Of a stretch of 64,000 nucleotides of DNA, positions 49,001 to 59,800 are shown piece by piece. The translations under genes and the position numbers were made by a program. The stretch's first letter is position 1, and the number at the start of each line of letters is the position of its first letter. This DNA comes from Bacillus inaquosorum KCTC 13429 (lineage in GTDB: Bacteria > Bacillota > Bacilli > Bacillales > Bacillaceae). The stretch is taken from positions 496,001 through 560,000 of the forward strand of contig NZ_AMXN01000003.1 of assembly GCF_000332645.1 (NCBI RefSeq), read 5' to 3'. The notes beneath the pieces are model-generated. The model was not told the origin of the DNA, ran no database searches, and was given only the letters and a program-made list of their open reading frames with translations.

Positions 49001-50817
49001 TATTCGAAAAAGATCGTTTTAGGCAAATCCCCGAACGTATCTTCAAGCTTTGATATAAGCGACATGATTATAAGTGAATTAATCCCGAACTTTTCAAAAG
49101 AATCATAAGCATTTATTTTATGATTAGGGATTTTCAATTCACTGCAAATGGTTTTGATAAAATAATCATTAACTTTATCCTTAATTACAATTTCATTATC
49201 TTCAGTGTTTTTCTCTATTTCCGTTTGATTGTCTGAAGGAGTCAGTTTGCGGAAAGGGATTGTTTTTAAGAGCTTGTCCCGGTCTCCTTCCACAGGCATT
49301 ATGTTACTAAATGAAGATTGCATCATTTTATCAAAAGCTTTAAAAGCCGCTGTTGAATGTATCGGAATCATTCCGAATTTCTCTTTCAAATGGACTACAG
49401 CACTGTCATCAAGATTCATTCCGCCCTCTTTCCATAGCGGCCAATTTATTGAAAGTGTCTTTCCATTTCTGTTCAGCTGATTTCGGAACATCGCATAACT
49501 GTCCATAAAACTGTTGGCGTACGCATAATCACTCTGACCGGCATTTCCGTTCGCAGCAACAGAAGAAAACAGAATAAAGAAATCAAGATTTTCATCTTTT
49601 GTCAGCTCATCCATCCAAATCGTTCCGAATACTTTCGGCTTTAATACTTCAACAAACTCACTCAGATTTTTTTTAGCAATAAAAGAATCTTGAATGAGAC
49701 CTGCAGCATGGATAATGCCGCTTATTTGGCCATGCTGCTGTTTCACGTCACGGATGAATTGCTCAGCCTTTATTCGTTCCGATATGTCCGTCTGTATATA
49801 CTCAACAAAAGACCCTTTTGCGTTTAGTTTTCTGAGCTGTTCCTTCTGAACTTCGCTTAAAGCTGAACGGCCTGTCAATATGATAACCGCCTCAACTTCG
49901 TTCGCGATATGTTCCGCAAACATAAGACCGAGTTTTCCTGCACCGCCGGTAATGATATACACGCCGCCTTTATGATATGATACATGCTTCGGAGCTAATG
50001 ACTTTGCATTTTCTAAATCAATATGCTGCATTCCTTTAATATACCTGCTGTGAGAGTCAATTAAAATTTCGCATTCATTTGATTGAAAGCTTTGTAATTC
50101 ATTACATGCCATCTCCCACAATTGCGAAGCGGTAGGATCTGAATCAGGCTCTTCTCTATGAATTTGAAGCGTTTTCGCCTTCAATTTGGAGCTTTCCATA
50201 TTTACCGTTTTTATAAAACCCCCGACCGCTTCATTAAACGGCTGATTCTGACCGTTTGTCCAATACATATGCAATAATTTCGTATTATCATATTTTGCTT
50301 TTATTAAAGCCTTTGTTAAAACAAATAATGGCAAAATCCCGTTGAGAAGTGCCTTATGAATCAACTCTTCACTTAATTCCGGAACAGCGCTGTTCCATAG
50401 GTATAGAACACATCCAGGTGTAAATTTGCTTTTTTCCAAGTCTGCAAACAGGTTTTCATAATGAGCCTCATTTGACGGGTCTATTGTGTATACATTTTGC
50501 TCCAGACAGCTGAAATAAACATTAGGAGTTACGAGAATAACATGCACTTGATCTTTGTAAAGCATACTAATATATTCTGTAAGTCGTTTATCTCGATCAA
50601 AAATTAATATGCTTCTTGGCGCCTGTTGTTTCTGTACATCATCATTTTTTGACGATATCCAATCTCTTTTAAAAAAGACAGTTTGGGACGCAGCTTGCGA
50701 TTGCTGCTCCGTCCCATTTTTTATTTGTTCTTTTCTGTAAGTGCGAATTAGTTCTAATCCTGTATCAGGAGACATCTGCTGTTCTTCAATCAAGGAAAGT
50801 ATTTGTTTAATATGCAC
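46030..50817 (-). CDS. mlnC: Macrolactin trans-AT PKS MlnC: KR-ACP-KS-DH
   Basis: A protein of 1595 residues. It has an N-terminal docking hairpin (KQILSLIEEQQMSPDTGL), KR (GGAGKLG near 293, Lys at a variable position; Ser-Tyr site SSVAANGNAGQSDYAYAN intact), ACP (FGINSLII near 581), KS (Cys near 830, HGTGTSLGD, NIGHLESAAG), DH (about 1265-1560, HVVKDKRILP near 1300: catalytic His and Pro kept, consensus Gly changed to Asp; second-motif Asp in LLDGALQS) and a C-terminal docking helix (LLGQLQAGELTTEEAD). KR-ACP finish module 3, whose beta-carbon must be fully reduced with a trans enoyl reductase; KS-DH start module 4. The start is GTG at 50817 with GGAGG 7 bases upstream, overlapping the mlnB stop by 1 base (TAGTG). 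Confidence 0.94.
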   Translation of the reverse strand: MHIKQILSLIEEQQMSPDTGLELIRTYRKEQIKNGTEQQSQAASQTVFFKRDWISSKNDDVQKQQAPRSILIFDRDKRLTEYISMLYKDQVHVILVTPNVYFSCLEQNVYTIDPSNEAHYENLFADLEKSKFTPGCVLYLWNSAVPELSEELIHKALLNGILPLFVLTKALIKAKYDNTKLLHMYWTNGQNQPFNEAVGGFIKTVNMESSKLKAKTLQIHREEPDSDPTASQLWEMACNELQSFQSNECEILIDSHSRYIKGMQHIDLENAKSLAPKHVSYHKGGVYIITGGAGKLGLMFAEHIANEVEAVIILTGRSALSEVQKEQLRKLNAKGSFVEYIQTDISERIKAEQFIRDVKQQHGQISGIIHAAGLIQDSFIAKKNLSEFVEVLKPKVFGTIWMDELTKDENLDFFILFSSVAANGNAGQSDYAYANSFMDSYAMFRNQLNRNGKTLSINWPLWKEGGMNLDDSAVVHLKEKFGMIPIHSTAAFKAFDKMMQSSFSNIMPVEGDRDKLLKTIPFRKLTPSDNQTEIEKNTEDNEIVIKDKVNDYFIKTICSELKIPNHKINAYDSFEKFGINSLIIMSLISKLEDTFGDLPKTIFFEYRNVDELADFFLKSFKETVLKEAGIALIEAAPKLKKHTKMQQERQPAHAVSVNTPINEDIAIIGVSGRYPMADNVMEFWDCIIGGKNCITEIPKERWDFRSDYSPDRMDRGKINSKWGGFINRVDQFDPLFFHISHKEAEMMDPQERIFLETAWHTFEDSGYTRDRLDGMKAGVFVGAMYGQYQLFGAEETAKGNAVALSSFFSSIANRVSYFFNFSGPSIALDTMCSSSLTAIHLACESIKRGESEIALAGGVNVSIHPNKYLWLSQGNFVSTEGLCRSFGEGGNGYVPGEGAGAVLLKPLHKAINDQDCIYGVIKGTAVNHGGKTNGFTVPNPNAQAELIAENFKKSGISPRSISYLEAHGTGTSLGDPIEIAGLTKAFEQFTDDKQFCAIGSVKSNIGHLESAAGIAALTKVLLQFKHRKLAPSIHSERLNTNINFENTPFYVQQKEEEWRKEAGITRRRAAVSSFGAGGANAHIILEEYENHIASVKYTCSGPYAAVLSARNEDRLREYARRLLQYTDQETAVSVADIAYTLQTCREPMEERVAFVASDLHELRGNLKLFCDEGIIGDNVYKGNVTKDYDKVFVFHDRKMKEQFLKAVMEKRDVNDLAKLWSYGVDIQWRNLYEDRPKARRVDLPLYPFAEEFYWVPRVSDEKLSALQNKTVLHPLLDSNESTLEQQYFKKTVMEKEIWLKDHVVKDKRILPAAVFLEMACAAGNLSYRRKKVSGLKNITFIRPAMLYQESIIVYSFISVEDGRILFKMAADEDAGTKAVFASGELSYDAHQNAKHIESIDRHEIIKRSAFIHEHDECYRHFRENGFDYGRSFQSIQRLWGGDTEALAHLILPQEAAHTFNNSILPPSLLDGALQSLFGITEGRERAFVYVPYSIGEIYIHQKVPEECWVYARKTSQKDQFEFTYDIMLVNHQGDLLVQLQNVTLRKGEVFSDRDPYQKKPVSSVTQEKLTELLGQLQAGELTTEEADHLLAQMLD

Positions 50818-53800
50818 TATTTTACCTCCAGCAGTTGATAGACTTGGTCAGCGGAAAGCTCACCGTTTTTCAATTGTTTTAATAGTAAAAGAATTGTCTG
50901 ATCTTCACTGTCTTCCGGCAGTAATCCTCCCGCGTTCACTTTTCTGACAGAAAAGTTATTCATGCTTGCAGCAATTTCTCCGTCCTCATTAATAAATTGG
51001 ATGCTATACGTGCAAAATCCAGTCTCTTTTACACGTGCAAAACATTTTTCCTCAAGCGGGCCACAAATAACAAGCTCCTCAAGTGAATAAGGAACATATA
51101 AGCTTCCTTTATCATTATCATTTAACAAAAATGCGACCGATTGAAATCCTCCGTCAATCAATGACGGATGAAGTTTAAAATGCTTAAAATCGTTTTTCAG
51201 CTGCTCTGGCAGCACAAGTTCTGCCAGTACCTCCTGACCGCTGCAGTAAACGGCGGTCAGGCTTTGAAACCCAGAGCGATAATCCAGCCCCATTCTGCTG
51301 AAATACTGATAACATTCTTTACGGCTAATTTTTGTATCACTGCTGTGTTTAAACAATTCAATATCAAAGTATTCAAGCGGTCTGTCAATATTTGATTCCT
51401 CGAATTCTGCAATACTTTGTGAGCAGATTTGCAATTCACCCTCCGGCTCTTCTGTGCAGATTGTTATATTCAGTTTATCTTTTTGCATTTGAAGACTTGA
51501 ATAGATGTGAAACGGTGTTCCTTCGTAGGTAATTGGTTTGTTCCATACGACATCTTTAATCTTACATATAGTGTTCTCAGCAGCTATTTCCGAGGAGACA
51601 AGAGCCATTTCAAGATATGCTGCTCCAGGTAAAACAGGACGCCCAGAAACAAGGTGATCGGTGATAAAAAATTCAGAGCCGGTAATATTTGTTTTAAACT
51701 TCAAGCTCTTTAAAGTTGACAAATTTTCGCTTAACAAAGGATGAATCCGCTTTTCCAGTTCAACGTTTTTGATTTTCTGTCTGAACCAATAACTCTCCCT
51801 TGCAAAGGGGTAGGATGGCAACGGTATTTTGTTATATGTCTTATTGAATATTTGCCGCCAATCCACTTTTGCTCCCTCGGCCCACCATTGAGCCACCAAT
51901 TCCTCTTTACCGCTTTGAATAGCTTCTAGAAGAAGCTCTTCAGTTATAACTGTGTATTTCTTTTTATTTTCACTAATAAATACGCCTTCTTGTTTCTTGT
52001 TAAACTCAAGGAAGCTGATGTATTTGTCTCTTAACTCTCTTATATCAGAAGCACATATAGCGATTCTTTCTTCCATTTCTTCGCGCCCGTTTTGCAGCGT
52101 ACTTGCCATATCAGTCAGATTAACCGAAACTTCTTTTCTGATTGCATGATCCAAATACTGAATCATCAGCTTAATATAGTCGAGCAATTGATCATTGGTT
52201 TTCGCTGACAACACGAAAATGTGGTTTCTTCTACTTTCCGATATTCCCCTGTTCTTTTCTCTGTATTCTTCTAAAACAATATGTGCATTTACACCTCCAA
52301 ATCCAAAAGAGCTGACACCTGCTCGCATTGGTATGTCAACGTACAGTTCATCTCTCATTCTTTTCCATTTTTCATTTGTATCTGTTATATAAAACGGTGT
52401 GCCATCTAATTTGATATATGGATTAAGTTCAGAAAAATTAACAAGTCCAGGAAGTTTTTGATATTTAAACGCCAATAATACTTTGATCACCCCAGCTATT
52501 CCAGCAGCCGTTTCTAGATGACCTATATTTGTTTTAACTGAGCCTATCCCGCAAGACTTTTGTTCAGTAAAAGGAATGCCCCATTCTTCATATAATGTTT
52601 TGAATGCTTTTACAATGCTGTTTACCTCAATTGGATCGCCAAGGCTTGTCCCTGTCCCGTGAGCTTCAATATATCCGACCGTTGCAGGACTGACACCGGC
52701 TTTCCTCCAAGCTTCAGTTAATAAATCTACCTGCGCCTTCGGATTTGGTGCAGTCAAAGAATTGGCGTGTCCCCCATGGTTTATCGCTGTTCCTTTAATC
52801 AGGCCATATATGTGATCCCCATCCGCTTGTGCTTTACTGAGCGGTTTAAGCAATACCGCCGCTGCTCCTTCACTTCTCACATAGCCGTCCGCTCTTCTAT
52901 CAAACGTTTTACACTTTCCGTCTTTTGCCAGCATACCTGCTTTGTCGAAAGCTATAAACAGGGTCGGGCTTGTCATAATATGAACTCCCCCTGCAATGGC
53001 CATGTCAAATTCTCCCCTCTGAATACCCTCTGCCGCACGATGCAACGCAACCAATGAACTGGAGCAAGCCGTGTCAACCGGTTCGCTTGGACCCGTAATA
53101 TTCAGCAGATAAGAGATTCGATTCGCCAGTATACAATGATTTAGGCCAGTAGCTGTCTGTGCCTGAATCGGGGTAAGATTTTCACTGAGTCGTTCAGCAT
53201 AGTCTGTTGTAGCAACACCAGCAAATACAGCGGTTTTAGTCCCTGCCAAATCAGAAGGTTTATAACCTGCATCTTCTATTGCCTTCCAAACTGTCTCTAT
53301 AAAAATCCTTTGCTGTGGATCCATTAATTCTGCTTCCGCAGGAGAAATTCCGAAAAACAAGGGATCAAATTTATCTGCGTCGTTTATAAATCCCCCTCTT
53401 TTTATATTCGTTTTATTTCTCTCTTTAATCGGATCACCATCAAATTCCCTCCAGTCCCAGCGGTCTTCAGGAATATCTGTAATCAAATCACGGCCCTTTT
53501 CGATTTGTTCCCAAAGTTCCTCTATTGTGTCTGATTGAGGGAATCGTCCGCTTATCCCCACTATTGCAACAGGCTCATTTAACGTGCCTTCTGCTTCACT
53601 GTTTTCTTCCGAAGAGGTAAGAGCAAGATCAGCATATGCGTCATCATAATCCAAAGACGGTTCCACTTCGTCTATTTTTTCAGCGTCTGTTTTGGAAGAA
53701 GAATCGGTTGAAAAACTGTAACTGTCCCCATACTGATCTATTAAATAACCTGCAACTTCATCTAACGAATTGTATTCAAAGAAAATGGAAGGCAGCAGGT

Positions 53801-56800
53801 CTGTTCCATACCTTTGATTAATTTCATTTCCAAGCCTTGTAAAAGTAATAGAATCAAACCCGTATTCACCAAATGAAGTTTCTCCTTCTATTTCTTGCCT
53901 TTCTATCTTCAAAAGAGCTGAAATGATATGTGCAATTTTCTCTTTCAGATATTCTCTGGTGTTCTTATTCTCATGATCTAAAAGATTATTCTGCACCTGT
54001 TCTTGTGAACATTCATCATGTATATAATCAAGCAATTCATAAAAATCATAAAAATCAAAAAACTGGGATGGCATTATTGAAATTCCTAATGATTCGTTTA
54101 ATTCATTACCCAGCATTGTAAACATAATTGAATCAAATCCATATTCACTTATAGGCAGCTCAAAATCAAATTCACTTTCATTAATCTTCAATACGGTGCA
54201 GATAATGCGTGCCAAAGTGTTTTTCAGTGAAGATAGAGTTCTGTCTGGCTCATTATTTTCTTCAATTGCTTCTCTATTACCTTTTTCTTCGGCGATACCT
54301 ATGATTCGCTCCAATTTTAATTCATTGCCGCTAAATACCATGATTTGATGTTCACACCCTGTCATTACTTTATCAAATGCTGATAGACCCTCTTGTTCAC
54401 CTAAGGACAGCATCCCAAAATGTTCATATAGAAATCTCTCTGAGTGTCTGTCAACTTGCATGCCGCCTTCTTTCCATAACGGCCAATTAATAGAGAGTGT
54501 CTTTCCAGGTTTGTCTTCAGCTGCTCTCAGCTCCGCAAAATAATCCATGAAACGATTAGCATAAGCATAATCCGTCTGTCCCGCATTCCCTATTTTTGCA
54601 CTAATTGATGAAAACAGGACAAAAAAGTCCAGTGGCTCTTTTGCTGTGTACTGATCAAGCCAAATCGTACCATGTACTTTGCTTGCTAAGACAGCTCTCA
54701 CATCCTCTTCACTTTTGTTAATGAGTAATGAATCTCTTATAACGCCCGCGCTGTGTATAATGCCCTTTAAAGAGCCTAGTTTGCTTTTTATAAGATTTAT
54801 CAGATCGGCGGTATTTTTTTCCTCAGAAATATCAGTCTTAACATAAAAAATTTCCGATCCGGAGGCTTCCAGTTCTTTTATACGCCTGACAGATTCCTCA
54901 GAAAGTTCTGACCTCCCTATCAACACTATCTTTATTCTGCCTTTTTGTATAAGGTGCTTGGCAAATATCAGTCCTAGTCCGCCTGCTCCTCCTGTAATGA
55001 GATAAACTCCATTTTCTTCCACTTCAACTTTTGAAATGCCGTTCGTATATTTAATACCGACGGACTTCTTCACGTATCTGATTCCATCCACATATCTGAT
55101 TTCTGTGGAACCGCTGTCGCTAGCAACACTTTCTTTTACGATGCAGTCCAACTCCGGGAGAAGGCCATTCGGCAGCAACTTCTGCCCGCTGCATATTTCA
55201 ATATTTCTACCTGTAAACATAGGCTGTTCTAGATGAAGCGCCTGAAAAAGACCGCTTAACGCCATTTGATAAGGTAAAACTTGATTTTTTTCTGTAAAAA
55301 ACACATGAGATATTTTTATTTTATTTTTGGGCTTCACTGACATAAGTGCTTTCGTTATATAGAAAACCGGAAAAACAGCCTCATCAAGTTTACTTTTAAT
55401 ATCATGCGAAATTTTCGTTTCGGGACTCTTTCCAAACAAAACCACATGTCCGATTGTTACTTGCCTTCGCGTAAGAATCCCCAGCAGTGTCTTGTAATCG
55501 TCAAGTTTATGACTATTCAGCTCATATGAATAGATTCCCTTTTCTTTAAATTGGTTCCCGGCTCGGACAAAGATTAGCTTCAGGCCAATGCTTTCATACG
55601 CATTGCGAATGTGCTGCTCTGTTATATCGTCATGGAGCACAATAGCCAAACAGGTGTTTGAACGGCAGATGTCATCTGAATGGTGATTAAATTCCTGAAC
55701 CCATTTGTCCTTATAATAACTGATTGAATTCTCCGTTTTTACAATTTGATTGTGCTGTGGGCTCTTTAGTGCTTTGAGAGCTAAGTTTCTCAGTTTCAAA
55801 CTTACTTGGCCTTTATCATCCATATACGTAATATTGAATCTTTTTACAGATGAAGCATTCTTTTCATCAGCTGGTATGACATAAGCATAACCGCTATCCG
55901 AGGGAGCACTCAAAATCTCCAGCTCTCCTAATTCAAAAGGCAAATATGGCACTTGACCGCCATCATGCTCAAGCGTAAATCCGATAGTTGACTGGAAAAT
56001 ACCGTCTAACAAACATGGATTCAGCATTCCTCTGGCTCCATTTAACTGAAGATTGTCAGCAAGAGATATGCGTGAAAGAACCGCGTTTGGAAGGATAAAC
56101 AGCTGCTTAATCACTTGGTAACTGCTGCCATAGTCCAAGCCTGCCTGCTTAAAGCTCTTATAGCACTCATCACCATTGATTGTGCTTTTTTGCTCCTTTA
56201 ACAAATTATTCAATTCAAATCGTTCTATTTCACGTGCTGCTTCTGCCTCGTAGAACTTAAGTTTACCTTGTGAATGAACAGCGGTTTCAGAATACAAATT
56301 ACTTTTCACTATAAACCTGCTGCTGCCTTCTTGATTGGGAAACAGATCAATAGCAATTGTCTTTTCTTCCTGAACGGTAATTGGAAGTGACCATACGATT
56401 TGACTCAACTTCACAACTTGTTTTCTATTTAATCTCTCTGCTGCTTCTCTTGCGGCTTCAATGACCGCAGCTCCCGGTAAAACAAACTCGCCATTTATGA
56501 TATGGTCTTTCAGATAATAATCAGAACTTGACAGCTTTTTGTTAAACCGGCTTTCTCCCGCTGAAAAATTAAACAAAGGGTCTGGATCGACCAATTCTTT
56601 TTTCTGCATATGAACAGACTTCGAAACCCAAAGTTTATTCTTTAAAAAAGGATATGTGGGAAGCGCAATTTTGCTTGCAGCTCGCTCAATATGGATATCT
56701 TCCCATGTCAAATCTCCCCCTGAGACCCAATATTCAGCCATCTCTGCCATTGTTCGTTTATCTGCCTGCATTTGTATACCGGTTTGTTTTTGTCTTCGCT

Positions 56801-59800
56801 TCTGATTGATCTTTTTTCCTCTGAATATACTTTGATCTGTATCCCCATTAATGTACTTATTCAGTTTAGAGATTAAATCATAGACATCTTTTGATATAAT
56901 GGCGAGCCTTTCAGACATAGGCTCACGTCCATTCAGGAGCGTAAAAGCAATATTTGAAAGACGTACAGGTTTGTAAAGTCCCTCTTGCTCGTAAAACTCA
57001 CTGACTTGTTTCTTATTTTGTTCCAAAAAGCGTTCTTCCGTAAAACCTTCTGTATCTTGCGGCTGCCTGCTTCTTAAATTGTAAAAGTTATAAATTTCGT
57101 CAATCCATGACATGAACAGGTCTGACTGCCAATCGGGGCTTCTCGCAGTCTTTATGTCAACGCCGCATTTTTCAGCTGCTTTTTTAAACTCTCCCTTAAC
57201 TGCCTGCAGAAGAGAATGGTCATGTTTTTGACTGGCCCTTTGGAGATACCCTACAAGCTGTTTTGCATACTCTTGTAAACTTAGCGGATGTTTTGCTGAA
57301 AGTACAATAAGTTCTTCACCTTCCTGCCAGCTGGTATCAGAAATTGCAGGAGGCTCGTACTCTTCAACAAGGATATGTGCATTTGACCCACCAGCTCCAA
57401 AAGAGCTTAATCCCGCTCGTCTTGGGTATGTTTTTTCGGGATTTTTCTCATCAGTAAGCTTCACCCACTCAGATGTTTCCTGCTGAAGATGGAACGGTGT
57501 CTCGTCAAGATGAAGATCTGGATGTATTCGCTCAGCATGAAGTGTGGCAGCTATTTTTTTATATTTCATCTGTAATATGATTTTTGTCAGGCCGGCAATA
57601 CCTGCTGCTGCTTCAAGATGACCTATGTTTGATTTAATGGACCCAAGCGAGCAATATGATGAATCGTCCGTATATTCTCTAAAGGCTTTTGTCAAGCCTC
57701 TGACTTCAATTGGGTCACCCAGCGGGGTACCTGTGCCGTGGGCTTCAATATAGCCGATGCTTCTGGCGCTCCAATCAGCTGCAGCAAGAGCCTCTTGAAT
57801 AAGGCTTGCCTGAGCTGCTGGATTAGGAACGGTATAACCGTTCGTTTTCCCTCCATGGTTGATCGCTGTCCCTTTAATCACTGCGTACACCGTATCATTA
57901 TCCCGAATTGCATCTTTCAGTGGTTTCAGAATAACTGCTCCTACACCTTCTCCGGGTACAAAACCGTCACCCCCTGCACCAAAGCTCCTGCATTGCCCTG
58001 TCTTTGAAAGCATCCCCATTTGACAGCGGTACAAGTAGTCCGACGGATGTAAATACAAGTTAACTCCCCCGGCAACAGCAATAGAGCACTCACCTTTTTT
58101 TAAACTTTCACACGCCATATGGATTGCAGTTAATGATGAAGAACAAGCTGTGTCAACAGGTACGCTTGGCCCTGTAAAATCAAATGTGTAAGAAACTCTG
58201 TTCGCAAGAGACCATGGAAACGAGTTTGGGATCACAGTATTTCTATCTGTCGGTATTCGTTCACCGAGCAGTTTATAAGAATTAGTCGTAACTCCAGCAA
58301 AAACCCCAACATGTTTTCCCGCTGTTTTTTGCAAACGATTCAGGGTATACCCTGAATCTTCAAACGCCTTCCACACAGTTTCCAGAAAGATACGTTCCTG
58401 AGGATCCATGGCTTCTGCTTCTCTTGGCGATATATGAAAAAACAAAGAATCAAATGAATCAGCACTCGGTAAAAAACCTCCCCACTTACAATAAATCTTT
58501 CCCTGTTGGGCTTTAGCAGGATCAGAATCATAATAAGCGCGGGCATCCCAGCGTTCTATCGGAACTTCTGTGATAGTATCTTTCTTTTGAGATAATACAT
58601 CCCATAATTCCTCGATGTTCTCCGCACCGGGATATCGCCCGCTTATGCCGATGACAGCTATACCATCGTGTTTTTCTTTCTCCTTCATTACAGGCGCAAT
58701 ATGTAATTGAGCCGGATTAACAGCTGTAGAACTCTGAATTAGTTTTTCATTCTCTTTCGCAGGAAATAAACTATCCAGCCGATCCGGATATTCCTTTATG
58801 AGATAGTCTGCCAAGTCTGTGATGGTCTGGAACTCAAATAAAAGCGTTTTTGAAATAGCTCCTAGCGCCTGCTCCAGCTTTGAATTGCATTGATGTATCA
58901 TGACCGAGTCCATACCATATTCAGCTAAGTGCACAGAATGGTCTATTTCCTCAGGTTTAACACCAACTTCGGCTGAAATAATGCTTGCTAAAAATGATCT
59001 CGTCTGTATTTTCACATCACCTGAAGCCAACTGAATTGTGTCGCTTATTTGTGTGTAATTCGTTTGAAATCGCTGCTCCATAAATTGTTCAAAACGGTCT
59101 GAATCTCCGCAGACTGCAATATTATGTAGCTGTCCGGACATCACAATCTGGGCGAACCAATCCGCCCCAGCTTCAGAAGACAATTCTTCAAGACCCGAAT
59201 CACGAAAAAGTGATGTTCTCGCCTGATCTGATATACTCACTCCCATTCCGGTTTCTTTCCATAACGGCCAATTGATTGTTAAAGTACGCCCGTTGCGCTG
59301 AGATTTTTGACGCTTCTGTTCTCTATACTCAGCAAAGTGGTCTAAGAAGCTGTTTGCATATGCATAATCAGTCTGACCTTCGTTTCCTGCAATAGAGACC
59401 ACTGATGAAAAAACAGCGAAAAAGTCCAAGTCAATCTCCTTCGTCGCATTATCCAGATACAACGTTCCTTGCACTTTCGGAGCTATGACTTCTGAAAGCT
59501 CTTGGTTTGTTTTTTGAAAAAGGAATGAATCTCTGATAACTCCCGCACAATGAATAATCCCGCTAAGGCCTGAATATCGTTCCATAATATCATCGACCAT
59601 TTTTATTACGGTTTCTTTATCTGATATATCTGCCTGCATATAAAAGACTTCCGCATTAAATTGATTTAAATATTCCAACAGCTTCTGTTTTTTCCCGCGT
59701 AATGGAGAACGTCCTGACAGAATGATTGTGCATGTTTCGGATTTTGCACAATACTCAGCAATTTTACTGCCAATCCCCCCTAATCCCCCTGTAATTAAGT

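Noticed and set aside
49900..49970. MlnC ketoreductase as inactive because of GGAGKLG
   Set aside because: The Lys sits at a variable position of the TGGxGxxG motif and the Ser-Tyr catalytic segment is intact.
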